The position numbers and the translations under genes are program-made. From the NCBI GenBank assembly GCA_025667525.1, contig CM046877.1, forward strand, positions 616,480,580-616,544,579: a stretch of 64,000 nucleotides of DNA, written 5' to 3'. Below the pieces are notes generated by a model. The model made no database searches, was not told where the DNA came from, and saw only the letters and a program-made list of their open reading frames with translations. Shown here in pieces: positions 1 through 10,920 of this stretch. Origin of the DNA: Glebionis coronaria (Eukaryota > Streptophyta > Magnoliopsida > Asterales > Asteraceae). Each line of letters starts with the position of its first letter. Position 1 is the first letter of the stretch.

Positions 1-263
1 GAAATTGGTGATATAGATTGTTGATGTGAAATTATGAAGGTGATTAAAATTAGGGTTTTTGGGAGGATGAGCGCCGCTCATTGGGAGAGTTTTTCTTTCT
101 ATCAAATTTTTAACTTTTTTTATTGGACGTGTTTGAAAGAAAAATTTACCCAGAACGAACTATTGTGAGTAGTGGTTTCTTGCTCTGGATGTAAACAATA
201 AGTCATCTTTTTTTTCTATCAAGAATATAGCAAAACTAAAGTTATTTCCTTTTTGGCTTTCAG

Positions 264-772
264 TATACATATACTGAACAAGGTGACTCCTGGAAAAGTT
301 TGACCATGTCAAGGGTCAACTTATCGACTCTAGGAACACAATAGCTGATATTTTAAAGGTTTGTAATTTTTGTCTACTCTATTCCACGCTTCATTAGTTT
401 TACCTTTAAAATGTAAATTGAATAACTTATATGGTCATGTTACTCAATTCAGGGTGTCATTTCATTGATATTCGACAAAGCTGTTCTCGAGCCAACATTT
501 TGCCCTATGTATGCTCAATTGTATTCAGATCTCAACACAAACTTTCCCGTATTCCCATCTGAGGAACCTGATGAAAAGGAGATTACATTTAAAAATTTAC
601 TATTAAACAATTGCCAAGAGGCTTTCAAAGGTGTCGACAAATTAAGGACAAAAATAAGGAAAGAGACAAATAAGGGATGATTAAGCTCCACACTCTTGGT
701 AACATTTGTTTGATTGGTGAGCTATTGAAGGAAAAAATTGCCCTAGAAAAGATCGTTCATCACATTGTTCTG
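264..772 (+). pseudogene. Broken fragment of an eIF4G gene (MIF4G domain)
   Basis: Two exon-like blocks (264-358 and 453-772) are separated by a GT...AG intron at 359-452. They translate to pieces matching the middle MIF4G domain of plant eIF4G, the scaffold that joins the cap-binding protein and eIF4A in translation initiation. Recognisable stretches are [36 protein letters not shown] and [11 protein letters not shown]. The frame is broken: an extra base near 298 shifts the first block, and a second shift near 651 plus a TAA at 670 interrupt the other. Only about 140 codons of a protein normally well over 1,000 residues are present, and the sequence ends where a donor-like GT follows at 773. 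The intron shows it is a duplicated genomic segment or relic gene, not a processed copy. An exon of a larger gene lying left of the window is less likely given the shifts. Confidence 0.8.
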
Positions 773-846
773 GTTTGTCTGTTACCCTACAATGTTTGAA
801 CCATTGTTCTTTTCTCCAAAAAGAGTAAGTGATTGCTAACATTATG

Positions 847-3244
847 TGTAAAACCCGCATGCTTTTACCATGAATAGTACCCTTAAGATCGTATGTACTA
901 GATTAAAACTTTCCTATTATAGTAAGATTACGATTACGTGTTAGGATTTTACGTATTACGTACGTGTTAGAACACGATAAGTATTTATTACGCACGAACA
1001 CGCAATAATTATTTAACAATAATTAATCACGAACATGTGATCATGAAATCATGAACGTAATTAAATCACGAACTATTATTAATTACGTATATATATTTAT
1101 TACGAGCGTGTATAAATATATGAGGTCACGGTAATGATTTAACGAGAACACACAAAACGCGAACACAAATAAACACGAACGAACAATTAAACATCGAGAC
1201 ACGGAAAACGGTACGGGTACCCCATGTGGGGCCCCCTACCCGCGGAAACAATAAGGAGATGGGCCAAGCCCATCTCAAAATTTACTAAAGAGGGGTTATG
1301 GTAAACATTGCTAGTCATTTTTCACTTTAAAGAAGATTAAACAAAAACCTAAAAAAGTTTTCTCCTTCTCTTCTTCTTTTTTTGGCCGCCACATATAAAC
1401 ACACCAAGGAGGGTGTTTATTTGATTTTGATCTTGGTTTTTGGTGCAAGTGTTCGTGTTTGTTCATCCTCGTTTAGCTCCACGCATTTGGTATATGTTTT
1501 TTTCCTTTTCTTTTTGATTTGATCTAATAATTAATTAAGAACATGATGTTTTTAAAACCTAATTAAAAACATAGATCAAACATGAAAATGGTTATTAGGT
1601 AAATCAAAAGGGATGTTTTTAGGGGTGTTTGTTTGGCCTGCGCCTAAACCGAACCCCAAGGGGGTATCGGTTTGGCTACTAAACCACCACCGAGACCATA
1701 TGGTCCCGGTTGAGTGGTGTGGGTCCCACGGCGGTAGCAAGACAAGGGAAACCCCGAAGTGGTTCGGGGTATAGTGTCGATTTCATGTCCGGTTCATGGT
1801 TTCTAGTCAAGATCTGGTTCACGGTTTATGTTAAGATTATTTTTTTTATAATCATATGTTTAGATTAAATTAATAAATATGACATGATTAATTTAATAAA
1901 CATAACTTAGGTTATAATTTAATTATTTGAATCATGGAATTATTAACCTAAGTATTTTATATTTTCTAGACTTATAATTAATTAATTATTTAAAAACCAT
2001 GGTTATAATTAATTAATTAACATGACTTAGGTTATATTATTAATAAATAATAATACATGTTTTAACCTAAGTATTTAATTATATTTAATTAAAAACATGA
2101 TATATTTTAATTAAATACTTTAACCTATAGTTTATTTAAATTACATGAATTAATTAATAAACTATACATTATATCATTATGACCTAGAAAATAATCAGAA
2201 AAACACTTAGGCTTATATACTTAGCTTATTTAACCAGCTTATATCTAATTATGGAAACTTTCTATTTTTAGAAACTTATTTAATTAAGGCAGCTAATCTA
2301 TTTATGGAAACTTTCTATTTTTAGAAACTTATTTAATTCAGGCAGCTAATCTATTTATGGAAACTTATTTAATTAAGGCAGTTGATCTATTTATGGAAAC
2401 TTTCTATTTTTAGAAACTTATCTATTTTAAGCAGTAATTCTATTTTTGGAAACTTTCTATTTTTGGAAACTTCCTATTTTTGGAAACTTTCTATTTTTGG
2501 AAACTTTCTATTTTTGGTAACTTTCTGTTTTTGGAAACTTTCTAGTTTTAGAAACTTTCTATTTTCAGAAACTTTCTATTTTTAGAAACTTTCTATTTTA
2601 GGAAACCTGCTATTTTTGGAAAGTTACTTATTATTACACAGTAAGTATAATAATACATGAAATACCAGAAATACTTAATCAGAATATAAGATAAACACAG
2701 TTTAAGGCTTTAAACAGTAAAACATGATATGGACATATAAAATAAGCTAAGACATGACATAAAACCAGTTACGTATTTAGTAAGCAGATACTTATTCATG
2801 TATGTATTTATGTAGCATTAGTGATACCGAAGTAGGATTCTCCTCAGTTCATCTTCTTCGTTCACTGGACATAAGGTACGGATTCCCGTCCTTTCAGTAT
2901 GGACATTCTTTCCTTATTAGGATTCCCCGTATGCAGCCAAATGTTTTCCAGTAGTATAAGTTTATATGTTTGACTTGCTTATGTTTAATTTAGAATACCT
3001 ATAGTCATATACATGCATGACCAGTTTCACCTAGTTATGGAGGTACCATAACCATAACATTAGAGGCACTGATGTTATGACTTCATCACGGCGGAGTGAT
3101 TGCTCGTGGCGTCCCTTCAACTTTTGGCCATTTATTTTATTTATCATGTGGGGCGTATGGGTGCATCCTAGTTACATGTTTTCAGCAGATTACTCAGTGT
3201 GAATGTGGTGTTTACCTTGCATCCTTCACAAGGAGCTGATCCCT
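847..3244 (+). mobile_element. Truncated LTR of a Tekay/Del-like gypsy family
   Basis: It begins TGTAAAACCCGCATGC and follows, with many substitutions, the 2.95 kb LTRs at 43928 and 51138. Shared landmarks in order are the GGTACCCCATGTGGGGCCCC block (1219 on), the CACGG-rich block near 1680-1760, a 17-bp minisatellite, the GGTACGGATTCCCGTCC block near 2875, and the CACGGCGGAGTGATTGCTCG block near 3088. Similarity stops at about 3244, so roughly the last 580 bp of the LTR are missing. No matching internal region or second LTR lies beside it, so it is a truncated or solo LTR. It is clearly more diverged from the other two copies than they are from each other. Confidence 0.85.
2395..2620. repeat. 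17-bp minisatellite inside the LTR
   Basis: About 10-12 imperfect head-to-tail copies of GGAAACTTTCTATTTTT. The same array is present at the matching place in the LTRs at 43928 and 51138, so it belongs to the LTR family. An open frame through it (rich in FGNFL repeats) is a by-product of the repeat. Confidence 0.9.
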
Positions 3245-3660
3245 AAAAGGTGATATGTCGAGATGAAATTTGAAAAACCTATCAAGATTCACTCCATCCG
3301 TCTTATATACTAACTCCCCCTTTTAATATGTCATGATTAGATGTTTTGTGCCTAAAATGTTAAGTCGTATTAATCTGCGTTAAGATGAAAAGTAAATTTT
3401 CTTATTAAATGTTTAAAATATTATATGTGTTTTGTTATTAAAAAAAATTGTATATTGTTCAATTATTTTACTCTTATTTAAAGAGATATATTATGAAATT
3501 TATATATCAAAGAACATCAAATATAAATTTCGAATATTAAGTTTCAATAATTTATTTATGATTGAATTACTAGGTATATGATACGGGATGCAAGAAAGTA
3601 AGAAGAAGAAGTATGAGCAAAGTGCTGCAGCTTCAAGTAACTTATTTATGATTGAATTAT
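3245..3660. other. Unassigned AT-rich stretch, no gene seen
   Basis: AT-rich sequence between the truncated LTR and the first copia element. A segment of about 40 bp near 3549-3589 (TTATTTATGATTGAATTAC, then TATATGATACGGGATGC) recurs as split pieces at 3643-3662 and 3690-3709, the latter being the protease start of the copia element. The stretch is therefore probably a partial local duplication of that element's 5' part. Confidence 0.5.
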
Positions 3661-3669
3661 CTAATTTAA

Positions 3670-5001
3670 CATATAAATTAAATTCCTGGGTATATGACAC
3701 GGAATGCGGTATTAACATTTGTAATATGCTTCAGGGGTTTAGGCTCTAAAGGAATCTATCCTATAGAGAGCAATATTTACAAGTGGGCAATGGTGCACAA
3801 GCAGCAGTTGAAGCTTTAGGAGTGTTTAATTTAGTTTTACCTATGGGTTTAGTACTGATCTTAAACAATTTTCATTATGCACCTTCTATTGTTAGAGGTG
3901 TTATTTCCTTTTCTTGTTTGTTGGATCTTGGATTTATTCACACTATTGATAGTAATGGAATTTTTGTTTTTAAAGATGGTATTTTCTATTTCTATGAAAT
4001 TTCTGTGAATGGTGTGTTTGAAATTAACATGCATGATAATGTTTCTAAGAATAAAAATAATTATGTCTTTAGCATGAATAAGAAGAGAAAGTTAGACTCG
4101 AACTCTTCTTATCTTTGGCATTGTAGACTTGCCTATATTGGGAAGACACGCATAGAAAAGTTTCAGTGTGAAGGTCTTTTAGAAAATATTAATGATGAAT
4201 CATTTGATAAATGTGAGTCTTGTATCTCTCGAAAGATGACCAAGAAACCTTTTAATAAAATATTAAAAGAGCTACTGATCTACTTGGTTTAATACACACT
4301 GATGTATGTGGACCACTTAGAGATGTGTCAAGGAAATGTGCTAGCTACTTCTTAACATTTATGGATGATTTTAGCCGTTATGGTTATGTTTTTTTACTTA
4401 AGCATAAACATGAGGTATTTGAAACATTTAAAGTGTTTAAAGCTGAAGTAGAACTGCAACTAGGAAAAATGATTAAAGCTCTTTGTTATGATAGAGGTGG
4501 TGAGTAGTTAAGCCACGAGTTTAAAGATTATCTAAGTGAGAATAGAATTGTTTAGAATCTTACATCTCCTTATACTCCACAACAAAATGGTGTATCCGAA
4601 AGGAGGAATCGTACATTATTAGATATAGTGCGATCTATGTTTAATCTTAAAACTTTACCATTATCCTTTTGGGACTATGCCTTAGAATCAGTTCTAAATA
4701 TGGTTCATACAAATAAGGTAAATAAGACACCATATGAAATATGGCATGGCAAAACGCCATATTTGCCTTATTTAAAGGTCTGGGGGTGTGAGGCGTATGT
4801 GAAACGTTACTTAACTAATAAATCCGAACAACGATCTGTGAAATGTATCTTTGTAGGATACCCTAAGGAAACTATGGTACTTTTATTTCTCACCTGAAAA
4901 CAAAGTTATTTTGCAAGGTATGGAGATTTTATTAAAAGAGATCTCATATCTCAAGAGTTCAGTGGAAGAAATTATGATATAGAAGAGAGTCATATAGATA
5001 C
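3670..5001 (+). pseudogene. Copia-1 pol part 1: protease remnant, GAG-pre-integrase, integrase
   Basis: The protease start WVYDTECG sits at about 3687. From 3783 the frame carries a GAG-pre-integrase zinc region (WHCRLAYIGKTRIEKF, later CESCISRK). The integrase core follows with FMDDFSRYGYVFLL and CYDRGGE, then TPQQNGVSERRNRTLLD, and the conserved tail YEIWHGKTPYLPYLKVWGCE and VKCIFVGYP. Stops lie at about 3748, 4290, 4505 (TAG) and 4552 (TAG), with a frame change near 4875. The DDE residues are still visible but spread over broken frames. It continues at 11883. Confidence 0.85.
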
Positions 5002-5335
5002 TGTTGTTCCTAATCAATCCATAACACAAGATTCTTAGAGAGAGAAAGAGAAGAAAAGTAGAAAGAGAAAGTAGAGAGAGAAGTGGAAGGTTTACACTAA
5101 AACTATGTGTTTAATGAAATGAACCAACACCCTCTTTCACATGTGAAAGAGGGTTATATACCCTTGGCCTTTTGGGCCGGGCTTGGCTTTGCTTGGGCTT
5201 ACGCCCCTAACTTATACAATATTAGCTTAAAGTCCAAGCCCGGTTTTCCCGACTAGCCTATTACAATACATGACCAATAACGACTAAGATGACCTATTAC
5301 ATTCTTGTTCGACTATATAAAATATAAGGCTAACA
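5002..5335 (-). repeat. 3' LTR of the gag-only element (334 bp)
   Basis: On the minus strand it starts TGTTAGCC and ends GAACAACA. It aligns over its length with 11495-11882 but is shorter: it lacks about 22 bp in the GGGCC-rich part and has a shorter purine-rich left end. It contains a TATA-like GTATATAACC on the minus strand, immediately followed by a perfect 26-bp palindrome at 5129-5154. Confidence 0.92.
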
Positions 5336-5346
5336 ATCTCCCCCAA
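5336..5346 (-). other. Polypurine tract of the gag-only element
   Basis: On the minus strand the sequence TTGGGGGAGAT directly precedes the TGTTAGCC start of the 3' LTR, the expected position for the plus-strand primer. Confidence 0.85.
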
Positions 5347-5929
5347 TGTATCGGTCATCTTAAAAAGCTTAAAAAGCATAAGATGATTGAGTGAATACAT
5401 TCTTGTAGAGGAGATCTTCCTGCTTTGGTCTTGTATCTTGGTCTTGATCTTGTTTGTAACAACTTTGTTCCTTCATGCTTTCGTGATCTTTATCTTGAGC
5501 CTTTGTCATTTGACTTTGAGTGCTTGAGATCTTCATCTGTACTCCTTGTGACTAAGATGACCTATTTCATTCTTACGTTCTTAGGTATCTTGATTATCGC
5601 CATCTCGTGCTCTTGTGACTTCTGAATCGACATCGGTATCACAGCTACGCCACCTTCTTGATATGCAGCAACATATATAGACACGGATAAAATGGCTTTG
5701 AACATTTCATCCTAACTCGGTAGCGTTTTACCTCCGGTCGGTGAAGACCGTTAAACGGTATTAAATACCATACCTGTGATCAGGTAGATTCGATTAAGAA
5801 CCTCCTTGACAGGGTTTCCCGGCGGTAGTAGCCAGTTCTCTTTACTCGACCGTCTCAAAGCAGACTGCGAACGTAAAGAGTGAATCATAAGGATAAATTA
5901 TCCGTCTGATTAGAATCGTCAATTCAGAT

Positions 5930-6322
5930 TTCCTGGAACAAGTTTGATTCTAAAAGAATCGCACCATTGTTGCTTTCCAGTTTGTCACAAGCTTGATTCA
6001 TAGAGAATCTTGCGAGTTACCTACCGCAGTGCTGTTTGATGTTGACACTGGAAGGATTTCCATTCGTCACTGTGAACACTAATGGGTGTCACTCTGAATG
6101 TTCTGGCAAGATCACATGGATTTTGCGAAGAAACCTGGAATCAAGTTTGAATCAATTAAGAATCCAAACTTAGTTGCTTTCCAGTTCTCACAAGTTTGAT
6201 TCGTGTAGAATCGCACAAGTTACCTACCATGAGCTTGTTTGATGCTGGCTCAAGCAGGATTTCCATCTTCATTGTGAATCGTATCACTCAGATGTTCTGG
6301 CAATATCACAAGGATAATGCGT
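5930..6322. repeat. Direct duplication, two units of about 195 bp
   Basis: The segments about 5930-6125 and 6130-6322 are diverged copies. Each runs from TCCTGGAA...AAGTTTGAT through GTTGCTTTCCAGTT, CACAAG, GTTACCTACC and GGATTTCCAT to GTTCTGGCAA and ATCACA. No protein is encoded. It lies in the pol-less 3' half of the gag-only element. Confidence 0.8.
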
Positions 6323-7585
6323 AGGACTCGATTGTGTCCTAATGAGATGATAGATAGATCTCGATTGGCTCTAGACTCAATAAGTGCATTTTGGTAATCG
6401 GAGGCTGGAGCAGACTGCCACCTTTTCAATATTAACTGACTCGGAGTGAGAAAGTCAATAGATACGTGTTGATCTCCGTGACAATGAGACAAGTTTCTTT
6501 TGAGAGAAACTCGAATGGCTGGGGAAGGGTTGTGCATCGCATCACTGGGTCCATGACACTTGTCTTCAAAAGATGTGTTAACCCGGTTTCTACCTAAGTT
6601 GCATAGAATATTCAACTCCTTCAATGCTTACCAATACGTCATCATTAGCACCTTGTTGTGATTGTTCTAGTGCTAACTTAAGTAATTGGTCCGCATTCAG
6701 CTTCATTCCACTCCATCGTTCCTAAGGACAACTATTTCTAGCTATGGAATGTCCTTGGGTAGATCCCTCCGGTTCTGGTTGGATCATAGGACTTAGTTTC
6801 CTATCCTAAACCACCTTTTGACTCCATCGTTCCGTCGTGGATAGTAGGTTGTTTTGGGTATAGATCGTAACCATTAAACCATTGAAAACCATTCAAAGTG
6901 CTTGATAAAAATCAAAACTTTTAACACTTGAAAGTTTTACATTTCCGAAAAGCTCCCCCTACACACATGCATCGATATACGAAATAGTTTGGCATGTGAA
7001 GGAAAGAGTTGCACTTGAGTCTTTAAGATCACATGTTGCGATATATTACATTTTAATCACATTTTCTCCCCCTATCTCTAATATAAAAACATCATATTAG
7101 AGATATTAATTGATTAAAATATGACAATTTCTGAAAACCGATTGGGAGAGAAACATGTGTGCACGCATGAATCATGGAACATTTTCAGTCGGGTCGCTCC
7201 CCCTCAACAATGTTGAGGTACGGAGTTGAGATGCCTTTTCCGATATAATATATTACATTTGACAATTTCATATCATTTTCGGAATGTGTTGGATACATAA
7301 AATATGACAATTTTAGGGATGTACCCAACAACATTAAAAGGCTTGATTTTAAAACGCTCCCCCTCAAAAATTGATCAAAATAACATATGACAATTTTGAG
7401 ATATAAAAAGCACTTATGAGGAAGGGAGTGTTGAACACACAATTTTGAAAGATTTAGAAAAATCTTTTGAGAAAATCTTGAAAAATTGTGTTCAACGGTT
7501 TTAAAATAATCAGGATAGAAGACTTCTCTTCTATTGATTAGGGAAAGCGCACTGAAACGTACACTCCCCTTTCGGGTCCGTTTTT
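6323..7585. other. Non-coding 3' region of the gag-only element
   Basis: Between the duplication and the 148-bp array I see no supported gene. Short frames lack recognisable domains. Several blocks repeat ATATGACAATTT next to CTCCCCCT (near 7060-7400), suggesting further decayed internal repeats. Confidence 0.6.
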
Positions 7586-8180
7586 CATGAGCTCAAAACG
7601 TTGATTGTTTTGTGACTAGCTCATGACCGAGAAAAATAAATTTCCCGTTGTGAAGGATAAGTTATCACCCGTGATAAACTTTCCTTAAGTTGAAGTTCGA
7701 GTTCTAAGCTGACATTTACTTAGAAATCGTTTTCATGAACTTAAAAACTTTGAATGTTTTTATGAGAAGCTCATGACCGAGAAATATGAATTTCTCGTTG
7801 AGAAGGATAAGTTATCGTCCGAGATAAACTTTCCTTAGTTGATGTCCGAGTTCTAAGCTGTGATGCGCCTAGAAGTCATTTACACGAGCTTAAAACTTTC
7901 GAATAGTTTTAATGTAAGCTCGTGTCCGAGAAAAATCGAATTTCTCGTTTTGAGGATAAGTCATACTCGGGATGAACTTTCCTGTCTTGTGAGCCCGGGT
8001 TACAGTCTGTAATTTGACTATAAGCCTCGTACACGAGCATAAAACTTTTGAATAGTTTTAATATAAGCTCGTGACCAAGAAATATGAATTTCTCGTTTTG
8101 AGGGTAACTTATCATTGAAGAGATAAAGTTCCCTTTCTTTGACGTTCGAGTTACAGCCTGAAATGTGACTGTAAGTCATC
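7586..8180. repeat. Tandem array, four copies of a unit of about 148 bp
   Basis: Copies begin near 7586, 7732, 7881 and 8031. Each has CATGAGCTYAAAACTT, then a TTTTRATRTAAGCTC arm inverted to it, GACCGAGAAA, TGAATTTCTCGTT, GATAAGT, ATAAACTTTCC and a closing GTTCGAGTT. The first two copies are closest to each other, as are the last two. The array abuts the 3' end of gag, where pol would be expected. Confidence 0.88.
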
Positions 8181-8187
8181 TTGAATC

Positions 8188-10410
8188 TTACTTGTGAAAC
8201 CCTTGAGACACGTATTTCTCTGATATTTGCTTCTTCAGCAACCAAACTCTGAGAGTGTCTTTTGTTGAACGGTATGAATATGGAAAACCTTTGTGTTCTT
8301 GTTGAACCTTTATTTTAATACCTACACTTTTATCAGTAGTTTGTATGCTTGCTTGTGGGTTAGTGATATCTTTGTGAGAACCGTGTTGGGGTTCACCTAG
8401 AACCTTTTTTGTGCTAGAGGGAAATATCTTTCCTGTAGGAACCCACCTAAGACCTATTGTTTTGAAGGTTCTACCCGTTGGTATCCACCTAAGACAAGGT
8501 CGAGGAGACATAGTTTTCTCATGCACAGCGGAAGACTTAGTTGGAGAAAACCTATTTCCTTTAGGGTTCCGTCTTTGAGGTGCTCTAGCTTTTTGGTTCA
8601 CCTTGTTCAGGACTTTAGTGATACAATCATCATGAATGGCATTAAACACACATTTATTACATTTCGTGCAAACAAAGTGCTTAGCATCTGAGAAGGCTCT
8701 AGAGTTCCTAGGGTTGGCAGAATTGTGCACATCATAGAAGGGTCTAGAATTCCTAGATGTGTGAACAACGCTCCTAGGTTGTGGTTTGGTCCTATCTCTT
8801 GCTTGTGTCTTGTTTTTAGCATCCTCTAGATAGTTTTTGTGACCCGCGTCATTTGAACTACGCCTAGGCATGTTCTTGGAGCTAGATCTAAAGTTGCTTG
8901 AAGCATTCATGTGATCGGGTTTAGCAGATACAGTCTTTCTTAAGGAGGATCTAGATTGTGGAGTGACTGGTTTTGACAAATTGCTACGCATGTCAGCTTG
9001 GGAGGCAAACCTTTGGTTCGACATTTTAGGTCGTTCAGACTTAAACGCATTCGGTTGTCTAGCAACTGAGCGTGGTCTGATTGGTTGAGAGAGAGGTTTC
9101 CCCAAGACAGACTGTTTGGCAAAGTTAGTATCCACACTATTTCCTTTTAACTTCCTTAATTCATTCTTTACTGCAGTTAGTGCAAAAACCTTTTCCTGAA
9201 TCTGAGCTTTTAATTGCTCATTTTGTAGAAGTAATTGAGCGACACGTTGTTCTAACTTAATGTTCATATTATCAAATATGTCGTTATCAGCATTCGCGTC
9301 ATTACTTTCTACAGTGTCGATAGGTTGCACAGATATTTCACTTAATGAAGCAGGCGGAGGACTTGGATTTTGAGAAGCCAACTTTGATTCTAACAAATTT
9401 ATTTGTTTCAAAAAATGTTCTTTTTCCGCGTTGAAATCTTGAATCTTACGATCCAATTTTTGTTCAAGAACAACATGTGCTTTTTCAAGTTTTTCAAAAT
9501 AAGCTTCAAATTTGTCATTTTTCTTTGAAAATTCGAGTTTGGCATCCTCAAAATCTTTTGTCGTTTGAGCTAAGAGAGTTTCGAGCTCGTGAGTCTTAGA
9601 ATCAGTATTTAATGGTACCTCAACCATTGGCTCATTGTCACATGTGGGGCTGATAACTGTAACAACAACTTCTGTATCTTTCCCTGAGCTTGTGCTGGTA
9701 TGATGAGTTTCTGATTCTGGCCTGCTGCTTTCTGTAGCAACCGAAGAAGCATCCAATGCTTGATCTTTATCGACAGTGCTCTCTTTCGTCTGCATCAGTC
9801 TTTGATTCAACCTTCTTTCCAATTGCCTTTGATGGCGTGTTCTTTCATCAACTGACTTCTTTATATTACTCATGTGTTGAAGAAGTGTCTCTTTGAACGC
9901 TTGAAGATCTATGAGAGTATATTTGGTAAAGTATGTGCTTGTGAACTCTCGATCGTTTTTGGATAAGCCACTTGAGTCAATGAATTGCTGGAACTGATTG
10001 TTGAGAGCTAAAAGGACCTCCATGGATATATTCTCGTGAAAATCGTCTTTGTTAAGTTCTTGTTGAAGATGGTCCACATTAAGTAGCATCGTTCTGATGA
10101 ATGTCTCAACATCTTGACCAAATAGTAGAAAGAATACCCGTTTGAATCCAATTTCAAGACGAGTGCCTTTTAGGTCTTCTCTTGAAAGAACCTGAAGGTG
10201 TGACTGAAGTAACTTTACGTGTTCCATGCATCTTTCTTTTGCTTTCGACATCTTGTATTTGATTGCATGAACGGTTTTGGTGGTAGAATCCTTGTTAGAA
10301 GGTTTACTGATTGGAGTCTCAGTATTTGTCTGAACCTCTGGATTCTGCATCTTCTCTTTATTCATCGCAGTCATGGACGTTGTTGGTGTTGAATCCACGA
10401 AGATGTCCAT
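8188..10410 (-). CDS. Gag polyprotein of the non-autonomous element
   Basis: A single open frame of 740 codons, by far the longest uninterrupted one in the window. The first half carries the conserved Asteraceae-type copia gag core (IKYKMSKAKERCMEHVKLLQ, then RVFFLLFGQDVETFIRTML, residues about 50-130). Two heptad-rich coiled coils follow at about 265-345 (ELETLLAQTTKDFEDAKLEF) and 375-425 (KLEQRVAQLLLQNEQLKAQI). A basic Ser/Arg/Pro-rich region (430-590) ends in a cysteine cluster FVCTKCNKCVFNAIHDDC, a probable zinc knuckle. The tail has LRWIPTGRTF and LRWVPTGKIF repeats, which in full-length relatives precede pol. Gag forms the virus-like particle around the RNA. No pol follows: the frame stops at the start of the 148-bp array. 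The start is the first Met of the frame, about 1.1 kb inside the 5' LTR. Confidence 0.85.
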   Translation of the reverse strand: MDIFVDSTPTTSMTAMNKEKMQNPEVQTNTETPISKPSNKDSTTKTVHAIKYKMSKAKERCMEHVKLLQSHLQVLSREDLKGTRLEIGFKRVFFLLFGQDVETFIRTMLLNVDHLQQELNKDDFHENISMEVLLALNNQFQQFIDSSGLSKNDREFTSTYFTKYTLIDLQAFKETLLQHMSNIKKSVDERTRHQRQLERRLNQRLMQTKESTVDKDQALDASSVATESSRPESETHHTSTSSGKDTEVVVTVISPTCDNEPMVEVPLNTDSKTHELETLLAQTTKDFEDAKLEFSKKNDKFEAYFEKLEKAHVVLEQKLDRKIQDFNAEKEHFLKQINLLESKLASQNPSPPPASLSEISVQPIDTVESNDANADNDIFDNMNIKLEQRVAQLLLQNEQLKAQIQEKVFALTAVKNELRKLKGNSVDTNFAKQSVLGKPLSQPIRPRSVARQPNAFKSERPKMSNQRFASQADMRSNLSKPVTPQSRSSLRKTVSAKPDHMNASSNFRSSSKNMPRRSSNDAGHKNYLEDAKNKTQARDRTKPQPRSVVHTSRNSRPFYDVHNSANPRNSRAFSDAKHFVCTKCNKCVFNAIHDDCITKVLNKVNQKARAPQRRNPKGNRFSPTKSSAVHEKTMSPRPCLRWIPTGRTFKTIGLRWVPTGKIFPSSTKKVLGEPQHGSHKDITNPQASIQTTDKSVGIKIKVQQEHKGFPYSYRSTKDTLRVWLLKKQISEKYVSQGFHK

Positions 10411-10920
10411 TGAACGGATGTCTCGAAGAGGATATGATGTGTATGGATTACGGATCTTAGTGGATGTGTTGTGATTAGATTGTGGTTGAAATTTTGAAAA
10501 TTCCGATTTTTTCTCAGTCCGACAATAAATTCCTCAGTCCGATAAAACGGTAAATCGAAAATTTTGGAATCGCCAAATTTTGAATTCGAGTTAGAAATAG
10601 CCAATAACTAGTAGGGAAAAAGTTTGAAAAGTGAAAAATTTTGACAAAAATAAAACCTAAAATTGGCCTAAAAATTTGAATTTTGGTCCGAAAATTTGAA
10701 TTTTTGGTCGAAAATTTTTTCGCATCGCCAAAATTTGAAATTGAAGGTTAAATGGCCTAAAAATGGTCTGGGAAAAAATAAATTTTACTATGGTTTTCCC
10801 GCCAAAAAACTTTTTTTTTTTTTTTTTTTTTTTATATTTTTTTTTAAATCTTCGTGTAAACTACGTTCCGAAACTAGTCTAGATAGTGGCTAATTCGAAA
10901 AATTACTCAAACAAAATTTA

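Noticed and set aside
2382..2585. A frame of repeated FGNFLFL units
   Set aside because: Translation of the 17-bp minisatellite, whose length is not a multiple of three.
3245..3340. A Stowaway MITE suggested by CACTCCATCCGTCTTATATA
   Set aside because: No matching inverted end or TA target duplication was found nearby.
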